The notes: generated by a model from the letters alone, not told the origin. A DNA stretch of 32,790 nucleotides from Caryophanales bacterium (GCA_016290885.1 JAEEVN010000012.1:1-32790); one strand, 5' to 3'; counted from the stretch's first letter, positions 15,261 to 29,812 are shown. A program made the numbers and translations.

Positions 15261-15274
15261 AATCTGCTTTTTTT
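15244..15274 (+). terminator. ssb terminator overlapping the stop codon
   Basis: A GCAGA/TCTGC core (15252-15256 with 15263-15267) extended by A-T and G-U pairs, with an ATAAAA loop that holds the TAA stop. Seven T residues follow. Confidence 0.7.
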
Positions 15275-15275
15275 G

Positions 15276-15296
15276 TGGTATAATTATAATGGTGAT
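15276..15296 (+). promoter_or_regulatory. Extended -10 and GGTGAT site for the nucleoside phosphorylase gene
   Basis: TGGTATAAT (15276-15284) is a perfect extended -10 and GGTGAT (15291-15296) is the ribosome-binding site, only four bases before the ATG. The predicted leader is about 10 nt, as for ftsY. Confidence 0.55.
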
Positions 15297-15299
15297 TAT

Positions 15300-16565
15300 A
15301 TGATAAAAGACATCATAACTAAAAAAGATAATGGTCTAGAATTAACTAAAGAAGAAATAGAATATGTAGTTTCTAATTATGTTAATGGTAGTATTTCTGA
15401 TGAAGATATGACATTACTATTAAATGCTATTACAAAAAATAGTATGTCTATAGAAGAAACATATGATTTAACTATTGCTATGCTTAATTCTGGAGATAAA
15501 ATAGATTTATCTTCAATAGAAGGTATCAAAGTAGATAAACATTCTACTGGAGGTATAGGAGATAAAACTTCTTTTGTAGTACTTCCTTTAGCAGCATCTC
15601 TAGGAGTAAAAATAGCTAAGATGAGTGGAAGAGGTCTAGGTTTTACTGGAGGTACAATAGATAAACTTGAATCAATTCCAGGATTTAAAACAAGTATTTC
15701 TACTAATGATTTTATAAAAGAAGTTAATGATATAAATATGGCAATTGTTTCACAAACAGAGAACTTAGTGCCTGCTGATAAAAAGATATATGCTTTAAGA
15801 GATGTAACAGGTAATGTAGAATCAATACCTTTAATAGCATCTTCAATTATGTCTAAAAAATTAGCATCTGGATCAGATAAAATAGTATTAGATGTAAAAG
15901 TAGGTAAAGGTGCTTTTATGAAGAATATTGAGGATGCTAAAAGATTATCTAGAATAATGGTAGATATAGGAAATAAACATGGTAAAGAAACTATAGCTAT
16001 TCTAACTAATATGGATTATCCTTTAGGTAATGCTGTTGGTAATTCACTTGAAGTAGAAGATGCTATTAAAACTTTAGAGGGTAAAGGAGATAAAAACTTT
16101 ACTAATCTATGTATAATACTAGCATCATACATGGTATCCTTAGCAAAATCTATTTCAATAGAAGATGCAATTGATATGGTGAAGACTAATCTATATAATG
16201 GTGAAGGTCTTAAAAAGTTTAAAGAATTTATTAAGTATCAAGGTGGAGATTTATCAAAGTTAGAAACTAATTATGGTATAGAGATTTATTCTAGAAAGTC
16301 TGGATATATAACTGATATAGATACTATGAAACTTGCTATGTTAGTTAGAAATTTAGGGGCAGGAAGAATAAATAAAGATGATTCTATTGACCATACTGTA
16401 GGAGTAGAATTATTTAAACATATTAATGATAAAGTAGAGGAAAATGATCTACTATTAAAAGTATATACTGATGACATAGTTAACAAGTTAAAATACTTAA
16501 ATTTATTCACTATAAGTGATAATAAAATTGAAGATATAAAAATAGTCTTAGATATTATAAAATAG
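15300..16565 (+). CDS. pdp: Pyrimidine-nucleoside phosphorylase
   Basis: Phosphorolyses thymidine, deoxyuridine or uridine to the base and (deoxy)ribose 1-phosphate in pyrimidine salvage. The 421 residues (B. subtilis Pdp about 433) show DIITKKDNGLELTKEEI at the N-terminus, the phosphate site KHSTGGIGDKTS, the family signature SGRGLGFTGGTIDKLES, and VTGNVESIPLIASSIMSKK and LDVKVGKGAFMK in the alpha/beta domain. A C-terminal beta-rich domain ends with GAGRINKDDSIDHTVG. Class II phosphorylases of this type in Gram-positives usually take both uridine and thymidine; a strict thymidine phosphorylase cannot be excluded. The ATG at 15300 fits GGTGAT. Confidence 0.92.
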   Translation: MIKDIITKKDNGLELTKEEIEYVVSNYVNGSISDEDMTLLLNAITKNSMSIEETYDLTIAMLNSGDKIDLSSIEGIKVDKHSTGGIGDKTSFVVLPLAASLGVKIAKMSGRGLGFTGGTIDKLESIPGFKTSISTNDFIKEVNDINMAIVSQTENLVPADKKIYALRDVTGNVESIPLIASSIMSKKLASGSDKIVLDVKVGKGAFMKNIEDAKRLSRIMVDIGNKHGKETIAILTNMDYPLGNAVGNSLEVEDAIKTLEGKGDKNFTNLCIILASYMVSLAKSISIEDAIDMVKTNLYNGEGLKKFKEFIKYQGGDLSKLETNYGIEIYSRKSGYITDIDTMKLAMLVRNLGAGRINKDDSIDHTVGVELFKHINDKVEENDLLLKVYTDDIVNKLKYLNLFTISDNKIEDIKIVLDIIK

Positions 16566-16577
16566 ACTATTTTTTTT
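16538..16577 (+). terminator. Terminator overlapping the 3' end of pdp
   Basis: An 11-bp stem (16538-16548 with 16564-16574) encloses a 15-nt loop that contains the last pdp codons. The T-run extends to 16577. As with rpoZ, the left arm is coding sequence. Confidence 0.65.
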
Positions 16578-16607
16578 ACTTTTTTTGTTTAATAATTCTT
16601 GTATTTT

Positions 16608-16616
16608 TGGTATAAT
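16608..16616 (+). promoter_or_regulatory. Extended -10 promoter for polC-ligA
   Basis: TGGTATAAT with T-rich sequence and no good -35 upstream. AGGAGGG stands before the ATG at 16643. Confidence 0.5.
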
Positions 16617-16642
16617 ACTTATAATGAGCATCAGGAGGGTTT

Positions 16643-23241
<6,599 letters not shown>

Positions 23242-23263
23242 AATTATCTTGGGAGGTTTGGTT

Positions 23264-24733
23264 ATGAGATATATAATGAACATTAGCCTAGATAGAGAAT
23301 TAAAACAAGATTATTATAAAATCGAAAAAAGTGAGAATGATGAAAATGTTTTACGTATATATATTTATACAAATGGAGAATCAGTTTTAGATTTTAAAAA
23401 GATGAGTTATATAACTTTTAATAAAAATAGTAAGCAAAACGAAGATGTAATAAAGGCATTTAAATCAAAAAGAGGTTTTAGAAATAATACTAACCAAGTT
23501 TATGTAAGTCTAGCTGAATCTAAATTTGATTATGAAAACACCAAAGAGCAAAATGAATTTTTAGCTAATTTTCTAAGAAGAAATTCAGTTCTTTTAAAAA
23601 AGAGAGTATTTGTAGATATAGGTTCTCCTAAATATGATAAAGAAGGAGTAGATTTAGTTAGTCCATTTAAGGGTATGAGCAGTGTCCTTGTCTCAATAGA
23701 AGATCAACAGTTTTATTGTACAGCAGATGAAATAACTGCTACGTATGAATTAGTTAATGCAATAATGAAAAAATTAGAGGGGCATGAACTTTTTACATTT
23801 GAAAAAATGTTATATGCTTTTGATATTATAAGAACTAATTTTGCATTTGATGAAAAATATAGTAAGTTAGTGGATAAAGTATTAAGATGTTATGATGATC
23901 CATCTACACTTTATACTATTATGTATAAACTAGTATTAGATAGATTAAATGTTAGTAATTTATATTCAGTAGCAACATTTCAAACAAGTGATTTTGGAAA
24001 TTATGAACGTGGAATAAATATTGCATATGTTGATGATCAAGATGCTGGTGTTAATGGAATATACTTTTTTGATTTAGCACATAAAAGTAAATATTCTTTT
24101 AATAAAACTTTTCCGGGTAATACTGATAGAGGATTATATCTAGAAAATTATATAAATAATTATGCTGCTTTTTGTAAGACAAAAGGTTTCATGATAGATG
24201 AATTATCACTTGAATATGAATCTCTACTCGATGAAGCGGATGAACACCTTGTTTCTACGATTGAACTTGATATACAAGAAAATGGAATGAAAGGTTTTCT
24301 TAGTAATAGTTTTCTGCTTAATACAATAGCTAGATTAGTAGATGGAGAAGTTCTTTTTAATCCTAAGAAAAAGTTTAGCAAATCAGAATTAGATGAAATA
24401 GGTATGAATATTGAAAGATTTGCTGATTTATTTGGTAGAGATATAAATGGTGAAACATTCTTAGATGCATTATTTAATGTTAGAAAATTAGAATATATAT
24501 CAAACAGAAGATTATTTCCTTTAGATGATAAGAATCTAAGAGAATGTATGCTTAATTCGTCATTTACATTTTCTACATTAATAGAAAATTCTGATTTATC
24601 TGAATATGAATTTGTAGACTTATTCGAAGATGTATTTTCAGATACAATGGAAAAGCAAGGGTATGAAAAAGAAATTAAGAAATTACATTTAATTATGAAG
24701 CAAGAAGAAACTCCTAAAGATGATGATAAATAA
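23264..24733 (+). CDS. Hypothetical protein, possible degenerate transglutaminase-like fold
   Basis: Not firmly recognised. The 489-residue protein has no signal peptide or membrane segment. About residues 178-200, FEKMLYAFDIIRTNFAFDEKYS has the form of the helix that opens transglutaminase-like domains (ihdyivknikYdekys). A later strand pair GINIAYVDD ... GIYFFDLAH (about 250-272) resembles HAWNxVxxDG..yxvDpT. At the position expected for the catalytic Cys I see DPSTLY, and the expected His is not there, while the final Asp is kept. This suggests a non-catalytic relative, but the similarity is weak. The C-terminal third is helical and acidic. The ATG at 23264 follows GGGAGG, 22 bases after the ligA stop, so it should share the polC-ligA transcript. 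A terminator follows. Confidence 0.7.
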   Translation: MRYIMNISLDRELKQDYYKIEKSENDENVLRIYIYTNGESVLDFKKMSYITFNKNSKQNEDVIKAFKSKRGFRNNTNQVYVSLAESKFDYENTKEQNEFLANFLRRNSVLLKKRVFVDIGSPKYDKEGVDLVSPFKGMSSVLVSIEDQQFYCTADEITATYELVNAIMKKLEGHELFTFEKMLYAFDIIRTNFAFDEKYSKLVDKVLRCYDDPSTLYTIMYKLVLDRLNVSNLYSVATFQTSDFGNYERGINIAYVDDQDAGVNGIYFFDLAHKSKYSFNKTFPGNTDRGLYLENYINNYAAFCKTKGFMIDELSLEYESLLDEADEHLVSTIELDIQENGMKGFLSNSFLLNTIARLVDGEVLFNPKKKFSKSELDEIGMNIERFADLFGRDINGETFLDALFNVRKLEYISNRRLFPLDDKNLRECMLNSSFTFSTLIENSDLSEYEFVDLFEDVFSDTMEKQGYEKEIKKLHLIMKQEETPKDDDK

Positions 24734-24762
24734 AAAAATTCAAAATATTTTGAATTTTTTTT
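24732..24762 (+). terminator. Terminator of the polC-ligA operon
   Basis: A perfect palindrome centred on 24746/24747 (TTCAAAAT/ATTTTGAA core with flanking A- and T-runs), starting inside the TAA stop. Confidence 0.75.
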
Positions 24763-24798
24763 ATTTTTAGGGGGAATTTTTATTTTTTTCTTCGAATA

Positions 24799-24804
24799 TA
24801 TAAT
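24799..24804 (+). promoter_or_regulatory. -10 element for the thioester protein gene
   Basis: A perfect TATAAT, with T-rich sequence at the -35 position. It lies 14 bases before the ATG, with AAGGAGG between, so the leader would be very short. Confidence 0.4.
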
Positions 24805-24818
24805 ATGAAGGAGGAAAA

Positions 24819-26237
24819 ATGAAAAAGATATTCAAAATGTTATTATGCTTAAGCATAATGCTAATATTTGGAATAAAAGGGGTAAAAGCAGATATTGGGG
24901 ATCATGTTACTTTAACAAAAAATGAATTAGATGGTGTATGGGCATATCACTATCTAAATGGAGATATGTGGATTTATATAAATCTACCACTTAGATATGC
25001 TAATGATAAATTAGTATATTGTATTGAACCAGATGTAAGAATTACTACAAGCGATTATATAATATATGATTTTAATAGATCTGGATATAGTGAAGAAGGT
25101 AAAAGAAAAATGGAATTAATATCATATTATGGATATAGATATGATAATCATAATGATCTTAAATATTATATTGCCACACAAGATTTAATATGGAGAATGT
25201 ATGCAGGAGCAGATATTCGTTGGACTAAAGGAGGAGAATATGGTGAAGAAATAGATATATCAAAAGAAAAGAATGAGATACTTGATTTAATAAGTAAACA
25301 TAATGTATTACCAAGTTTTAATGATTCTATAAACGAAATTAAAATTAATGAAACTAAAGAATTTATAGATACTAATGGAGTATTAAATAATTATGATTTA
25401 GAATATTCTGATAACTTAGAAATAACAAAAGAAGATAATAAATTAATTATTACTCCAAAAAAACAAGGAGAATATATAATTAATTTTATTCATAAAAAGA
25501 ATTATGAAAGTGAAACATTATTATATGATAACTTTAGTACATTGACTCAATCAGTTGCAGCATTTGGAGCACCTACATTAATTAATGGTAGTATGAAAAT
25601 AAATTCTAAAATAGATATAAATATTTATAAGAAAGATAAAGATACTAATGAATTAATATTAGATGAAGGTAATAAAGTAAAGATTAAGAATCTAGATACA
25701 GATACATATATAGGAGATATATATGAATTTGAAAATGGTAAATTAACCTTAACTCTAAAAGAAGGTAATTATAAAATAGAAGAAATATCTTCTAGTTATT
25801 CATATAGTATTAATGATGGGCTTAGTTTTTCTATATCAAAAGATGATATTACTAAGGATATAGATTTCTTTAATGAAAAAATTAAATGTGAAATAGTGGT
25901 ATTTAGTACATCAGGAGATATTAAGTTAGATAGTGATTTTGAAGTATATGACTTAAATGGCAATTTAGTATATAAAGGTAGAACTACTGATGGGGAAACT
26001 AAATTCTATTTAGAATATGGTAATTATATAGTTAAAGAAATTACAGTTCCAAATGGTTATATATTAAATGATAAAGAAATAAATTTAGAAGTAAATGATA
26101 TTACATGTGCATCTAGAGTAACATTTAATAATGATAAAGTAATAATGCCTATTACTTCTAAAGAATGTAATATATCTTATTTAATATTATTCTTTTTAAA
26201 TATAATTGGATATGTATTTACTAAAAAGATTAATTAA
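24819..26237 (+). CDS. Secreted thioester-domain (TQXA) surface protein with sorting signal
   Basis: Predicted adhesin-like cell-wall protein of 472 residues. A signal peptide ends at about VKA-D (residue 24). The thioester domain shows KLVYCIEP with Cys68 and ATQDLIW with Gln121; in this family Cys and Gln form an internal thioester that can react with host or matrix amines. Two prealbumin-like/SpaA-type modules follow, recognisable by GNYKIEEISSSYSY and GNYIVKEITVPNGYILNDKEI. The C-terminus is MPITS (443-447), a hydrophobic segment (about 452-468) and KKIN, the layout of a sortase signal with Ser replacing the usual Gly. AAGGAGGAAAA precedes the ATG. The 3' end overlaps the sortase gene by 26 bases. 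Surface anchoring and ligand binding are inferred. Confidence 0.88.
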   Translation: MKKIFKMLLCLSIMLIFGIKGVKADIGDHVTLTKNELDGVWAYHYLNGDMWIYINLPLRYANDKLVYCIEPDVRITTSDYIIYDFNRSGYSEEGKRKMELISYYGYRYDNHNDLKYYIATQDLIWRMYAGADIRWTKGGEYGEEIDISKEKNEILDLISKHNVLPSFNDSINEIKINETKEFIDTNGVLNNYDLEYSDNLEITKEDNKLIITPKKQGEYIINFIHKKNYESETLLYDNFSTLTQSVAAFGAPTLINGSMKINSKIDINIYKKDKDTNELILDEGNKVKIKNLDTDTYIGDIYEFENGKLTLTLKEGNYKIEEISSSYSYSINDGLSFSISKDDITKDIDFFNEKIKCEIVVFSTSGDIKLDSDFEVYDLNGNLVYKGRTTDGETKFYLEYGNYIVKEITVPNGYILNDKEINLEVNDITCASRVTFNNDKVIMPITSKECNISYLILFFLNIIGYVFTKKIN

Positions 26238-26703
26238 AATATTTATATTCTTTTCTTTATTTATATTTTTTATACCAGTTGCAAAGGAAATAAATATAAA
26301 AAAGAAAGTAGAAAAGGTTATAAAAGAAGATAATATTAATAATGAATATTTAGGGTATATTTATATTCCTAAATTTAATTATAAAAATTTAATTAAAGAA
26401 GGGACTGAAGCTTTAGATAATAATTTAATAGAACTTACAAATTTTTCTGATAAGATTGGATATAATAAAATAATACTTGCAGGACATAATAATAAATATG
26501 TTTTTAATAAGATATATAATTTAGATATAGAAGATCAAATTATTATTAGTGATTTTAATGTAGATTATAATTACAAAGTAAATGAAAGAAAAATAATTAA
26601 AGTTGATGATTTTTCTTTCTTTAATGAAGATGGATTATATCTAATTACTTGTACAAGTAATAATCAAGAAAGATTTGTAATAAAAGCAAAAAGAGAGTAT
26701 TAA
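26212..26703 (+). CDS. Sortase, small (class uncertain), paired with the thioester protein
   Basis: Transpeptidase that cleaves sorting signals and attaches proteins to the cell wall. The 163 residues start with a membrane anchor (about 8-23) followed by the sortase barrel. It has GYIYIPKFNYKN, LAGHNN with catalytic His92, YLITCTSN with Cys147 and QERFVIKAKR with Arg154, giving a complete His-Cys-Arg triad. The protein is short and lacks extra insertions, closest in style to class A/D enzymes. The ATG at 26212 lies inside the preceding gene without a clear Shine-Dalgarno sequence, so translation probably depends on coupling to the thioester protein. An in-frame TTG at 26206 is a less likely alternative. 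The overlap strongly suggests a dedicated enzyme-substrate pair. Confidence 0.88.
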   Translation: MYLLKRLIKIFIFFSLFIFFIPVAKEINIKKKVEKVIKEDNINNEYLGYIYIPKFNYKNLIKEGTEALDNNLIELTNFSDKIGYNKIILAGHNNKYVFNKIYNLDIEDQIIISDFNVDYNYKVNERKIIKVDDFSFFNEDGLYLITCTSNNQERFVIKAKREY

Positions 26704-26713
26704 CTCTCTTTTT
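26688..26713 (+). terminator. Terminator after the sortase gene
   Basis: An 11-bp stem (26688-26698 with 26703-26713, GAGAGT/ACTCTC core) with a 4-nt ATTA loop. The stop TAA lies in the loop and right arm. The right arm ends in five T. Confidence 0.75.
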
Positions 26714-26714
26714 A

Positions 26715-26735
26715 TGATATAATATTTTTGGTGAT
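26715..26735 (+). promoter_or_regulatory. Extended -10 and GGTGAT site for the zinc-ribbon gene
   Basis: TGATATAAT (26715-26723) then GGTGAT (26730-26735), four bases before the ATG at 26740. This is the third example of the ftsY-like short-leader arrangement. Confidence 0.55.
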
Positions 26736-26739
26736 CGAT

Positions 26740-27093
26740 ATGTATTGTAAAAAATGTGGTAGAAAAATGGATGATGATAAGTCATTTTGTAATTACTGTG
26801 GGCAAGATAAGGAAGATATTGTATTAACTGGTGATGCAAGTAAAGATTCTGCTGCTAAAACTGATTATAGAACGCTTGGTGGATTATGCATTATAATATC
26901 TATTTTTATTCCTCCAATAGGATTAATAATGTCAATTATTTATCTTAGTACTATGAAAAAGAATACAACTATGGGTAATAAAGAAGCAGGCAAAAAGAGA
27001 TTTATAATTAGTATTATTATTTCTTTAGCATGGATAATAATTCCTATGCTTATTGGAATTGTTAGATTAATTATATCTGCTATTGCGGGGTAA
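26740..27093 (+). CDS. Zinc-ribbon membrane protein, function unknown
   Basis: A 117-residue protein that starts directly with a zinc ribbon, MYCKKCGRKMDDDKSFCNYCG, with two CxxC pairs. A charged linker (about 25-47) is followed by two hydrophobic segments (about 49-73 and 88-114) separated by a Lys-rich loop. The arrangement, ribbon plus membrane helices, is common among small uncharacterised Bacilli proteins, and no function can be assigned. The ATG at 26740 fits the GGTGAT site. Its stop is one base before the dusB start, so the two are probably co-translated. Confidence 0.8.
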   Translation: MYCKKCGRKMDDDKSFCNYCGQDKEDIVLTGDASKDSAAKTDYRTLGGLCIIISIFIPPIGLIMSIIYLSTMKKNTTMGNKEAGKKRFIISIIISLAWIIIPMLIGIVRLIISAIAG

Positions 27094-27094
27094 T

Positions 27095-28066
27095 ATGTTA
27101 AAAATAGGTAATATAGAACTAAAAAATAACGTTGTACTTGCTCCTATGGCAGGAGTATGTAATAGTGCTTTTAGAAGAATAGTTAAAGAATATGGAGTAG
27201 GCTTAATAGAAGCGGAAATGGTATCTGATAAAGCATTAGTTTATGATAGTGAAAAAACTAAAAAAATGCTTTATATGACTCCTGAAGAAAGACCTATATC
27301 ACAACAAATATTTGGTAGTGATAAAGAAAGTTTTGTAATAGCTGCTAAAAAAGTATATGAACTTATGAAACCAGATATTATAGATATTAATATGGGGTGC
27401 CCAGTTCCTAAAGTAGCAGTTAAATCACAAGCAGGCGCAGGATTACTAAAGCATCCAGAAAAGATTAAAGAAATAGTTAAAGCAGTAGTAGAGGCAGTAC
27501 CATGTCCAGTAACAGTTAAAATTAGAAGTGGATGGGATAAAAATTCTATTAATGCAGTAGAAGTAGCTAAAATAATTGAAGAAGCAGGTGCTTCTGCAAT
27601 TACAGTTCATCCAAGAACTAGAGCACAAGGTTATGATGGATTATCTGATTGGAATATAATAAAAGAAGTAAAAGAAAATGTAAGTATTCCAGTAATAGGG
27701 AATGGAGATATTAAATCACCAGAAGATGCTAAAAGAATGATTGATGAAACTAAATGTGATGGAGTAATGATAGGTAGAGCATCACTAGGTAATCCATACC
27801 TATTTAAACAAATAATTACTTATCTAGAAACTGGAGAAAAATTACCAGATTTAACTCCAATTGAAAAGATAGATTTAGCACTTAAACACTTAGAATATTT
27901 ATCAGAAATTAAGCCTGAAAAAACTGCAGTACTAGAAATGAGAACACATGCTGCATGGTATATAAAAGGATTAAATAAAAGCGCTGAAATAAAAAGAGAA
28001 ATATTTAAATGTCAAAAAAAAGATGAATTAATTAAAATATTAGAAGAATACAAGAAAAAATTATAG
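27095..28066 (+). CDS. dusB: tRNA-dihydrouridine synthase (DusB-type)
   Basis: Flavin enzyme that reduces uridines in tRNA to dihydrouridine. The 324-residue TIM barrel shows VLAPMAGVCNSAFRRI, QIFGSD, DINMGCPVPKV with the catalytic Cys, AGAGLLKHPE, TVKIRSGWD, ITVHPRTRAQGY, VIGNGDI and GVMIGRASLGNP (FMN phosphate). The helical C-terminal tRNA-binding domain contains MRTHAAWYIKG. The ATG at 27095 starts one base after the zinc-ribbon stop and has only a weak GCGGGG before it, so coupling is likely. dusB next to lysS is a common order in Bacilli, which supports the assignment. Confidence 0.94.
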   Translation: MLKIGNIELKNNVVLAPMAGVCNSAFRRIVKEYGVGLIEAEMVSDKALVYDSEKTKKMLYMTPEERPISQQIFGSDKESFVIAAKKVYELMKPDIIDINMGCPVPKVAVKSQAGAGLLKHPEKIKEIVKAVVEAVPCPVTVKIRSGWDKNSINAVEVAKIIEEAGASAITVHPRTRAQGYDGLSDWNIIKEVKENVSIPVIGNGDIKSPEDAKRMIDETKCDGVMIGRASLGNPYLFKQIITYLETGEKLPDLTPIEKIDLALKHLEYLSEIKPEKTAVLEMRTHAAWYIKGLNKSAEIKREIFKCQKKDELIKILEEYKKKL

Positions 28067-28071
28067 AAATA

Positions 28072-28080
28072 TGATATAAT
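28072..28080 (+). promoter_or_regulatory. Possible internal promoter for lysS
   Basis: TGATATAAT, an extended -10 in the 36-bp dusB-lysS gap. No terminator separates the genes, so lysS may be read from both here and upstream. GAGGTGAAATT precedes its ATG. Confidence 0.4.
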
Positions 28081-28102
28081 TTAATAAATTTGAGGTGAAA
28101 TT

Positions 28103-29569
28103 ATGAGAGAATTAAGTGAACAAGAGGTAATAAGAAGAAATAAGCTTGAAGAAATAAGTAAAGTTTATAATCCTTATCCTGCTAAATATGAAAGAACTAA
28201 CACTTTAAAAGAAGCTAAAGAATTAGCTGATGGAACTAAAGATGTTAAACTTTGCGGTAGAGTAGGATTTGCTAGAAAAATGGGTAAATTATCTTTTGTT
28301 AAAATAAAAGATTTAGAAGCAAATTTTCAATTAGAATTTAGAGAAGATATATTAGGTGAAGAAAAATATGATTTCTTTAAAAGATTAATAGATTCAGGAG
28401 ATTTTATTGGAGCTAAAGGAGAAATATTTACTACTCAAACTGGAGAAAAAACTTTAAGAGTAGAAGAATTTACTTTCTTAGGTAAAGCATTAAGACCACT
28501 TCCAGAAAAGTTCCATGGACTTCAAGATACTGAACTTAAATATAGAGAAAGATATGTAGATTTAATAACTAATGAAGAATCTAGAAAAGTATTCTTAGGA
28601 AGAAGTAAATTCTATTTGTTTGTTAGAAATTATTTAGATAAAAATGGTTTCTTAGAAGTAGAAACTCCAATTATACAAACTAGTGTAAGTGGAGCAACTG
28701 CTAAACCTTTCTTTACTCATTATAATGCACTTGATTTAGATTGTAATTTAAGAATAGCACCAGAATGTTATTTAAAGGAATTAATCGCTGGTGGTTATGA
28801 TAGAGTATATGAAGTAGCAAAATGTTTTAGAAATGAAGGAATGGATCCACAACATAATCCAGAATTTACTCAAGTAGAATGGTATGCTAGTTATTGGGAT
28901 TATGAAGATAATATAGTATTCTTTGAAGATTTCTTAAAAGAAGCATTTACTTATTTAACAGGTTCTCCAATAATTACTTACCAAGGTAATACTCTTGATT
29001 TTAGTAAACCTTTTGAAAGAGTTAATTATGTGGAAAAGATGAGAGAAATATTAGGATTTGATTTCTTAAATGAAACTGATATTAATGAATATAAATCTAA
29101 AGTAGTAGAAAAAGGATTCTTTACTGAAAAAGATATGGCTGAATATAAATCTATTAGTCAGTTAACAGATTTCTTATATAAGAAATTATTACGTGCTAAT
29201 ATAGTTGGACCAGTAGTAATGTATAATTATCCAGCTAGTTTAAAACCACTTGCAAGAAGAAATGATGAAGATAGTAATATAGTTGATTGTTTCCAAGTAG
29301 TAGTATGCGGTGCAGAAGTATGTAATGCATATTCAGAACTTGTTGATCCAGCAATTCAAAGAAGTACTTTTGAAGATCAATTAAAAGCTAAAGAAGCTGG
29401 AGATGATGAAACTATGGATTTAGATGAAGATTATCTATTATCTATGGAACAAGGTATGCCACCAATAAGTGGACTTGGTTTTGGTATAGATAGATTAATG
29501 ATGCTTGCATTTGATCAAGCATCAGTAAGGGATGTAATCTTATTCCCAACTATGAAACCAAATAAATAG
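28103..29569 (+). CDS. lysS: Lysyl-tRNA synthetase, class II
   Basis: Charges tRNA-Lys. The 488 residues have an N-terminal OB anticodon-binding domain (VKLCGRVGFARKMGKLSFVKIKD) and a class II catalytic domain. Motif 1 lies near RERYVDLI, motif 2 is FRNEGMDPQHNPEFTQVEWY, and motif 3 is GLGFGIDRLMML. SGATAKPF and APECYLKEL are also typical. The length is normal. It follows dusB and precedes a 31-residue ORF. I see no T-box or lysine riboswitch in front of it. Confidence 0.96.
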   Translation: MRELSEQEVIRRNKLEEISKVYNPYPAKYERTNTLKEAKELADGTKDVKLCGRVGFARKMGKLSFVKIKDLEANFQLEFREDILGEEKYDFFKRLIDSGDFIGAKGEIFTTQTGEKTLRVEEFTFLGKALRPLPEKFHGLQDTELKYRERYVDLITNEESRKVFLGRSKFYLFVRNYLDKNGFLEVETPIIQTSVSGATAKPFFTHYNALDLDCNLRIAPECYLKELIAGGYDRVYEVAKCFRNEGMDPQHNPEFTQVEWYASYWDYEDNIVFFEDFLKEAFTYLTGSPIITYQGNTLDFSKPFERVNYVEKMREILGFDFLNETDINEYKSKVVEKGFFTEKDMAEYKSISQLTDFLYKKLLRANIVGPVVMYNYPASLKPLARRNDEDSNIVDCFQVVVCGAEVCNAYSELVDPAIQRSTFEDQLKAKEAGDDETMDLDEDYLLSMEQGMPPISGLGFGIDRLMMLAFDQASVRDVILFPTMKPNK

Positions 29570-29576
29570 GAGAGAT

Positions 29577-29672
29577 ATGGATAAAAGAACAATGATTACA
29601 TCAATAGTAATGATGATATTAATAAGTGTATTAATATTTGCTGCATACTTTTATGTAAAATATCATGGTTAA
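29577..29672 (+). CDS. 31-residue single-pass membrane microprotein
   Basis: MDKRTMITSIVMMILISVLI is followed by FAAYFYVKYHG. A short basic N-terminus is followed by a hydrophobic stretch of about 20 residues (6-27) and a His-Gly end. TAGGAGAGAT, overlapping the lysS stop, is a good ribosome-binding site seven bases from the ATG, and a terminator follows the stop directly, so the ORF fills the end of the transcript neatly. I do not recognise it. Small membrane proteins of this size can be real, but sequence alone cannot prove translation. Confidence 0.6.
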   Translation: MDKRTMITSIVMMILISVLIFAAYFYVKYHG

Positions 29673-29674
29673 AC

Positions 29675-29702
29675 AAAAATATGCGTTACGCATATTTTTT
29701 TT
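29675..29702 (+). terminator. Terminator of the dusB-lysS operon
   Basis: An 11-bp stem with core TATGCG/CGCATA (29675-29685 with 29689-29699), TTA loop and T-run. Confidence 0.8.
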
Positions 29703-29722
29703 ATTCTTTTCTTTTTATTTTA

Positions 29723-29731
29723 TGCTATAAT
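29723..29731 (+). promoter_or_regulatory. Extended -10 promoter for the carrier-like gene
   Basis: TGCTATAAT, identical to the element at 9511. There is no clear -35. The start near 29738 gives a leader of about 60 nt that holds a short GTG-started ORF. Confidence 0.5.
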
Positions 29732-29749
29732 TTATATAGGAGATTAGAG

Positions 29750-29812
29750 GTGAGCATAAGAATTCAAAGAAATTTAAAAATATTAGAAGGAGGAAAAAAT
29801 GAAAAAGTATAA
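29750..29812 (+). CDS. Possible 20-residue leader peptide overlapping the carrier gene
   Basis: GTG-started frame encoding MSIRIQRNLKILEGGKNEKV with AGGAG at 29738-29742, seven bases upstream. Its end overlaps the start of the next gene by 14 bases in another frame, and the downstream gene's own ribosome-binding site AAGGAGG lies within it. It could couple or gate translation of the carrier, or be fortuitous. Confidence 0.3.
   Translation: MSIRIQRNLKILEGGKNEKV

Noticed and set aside
24160-24381. Minus-strand frame inside the transglutaminase-like gene
   Set aside because: No start signal or recognisable product; the plus-strand frame is continuous and has a good ribosome-binding site.
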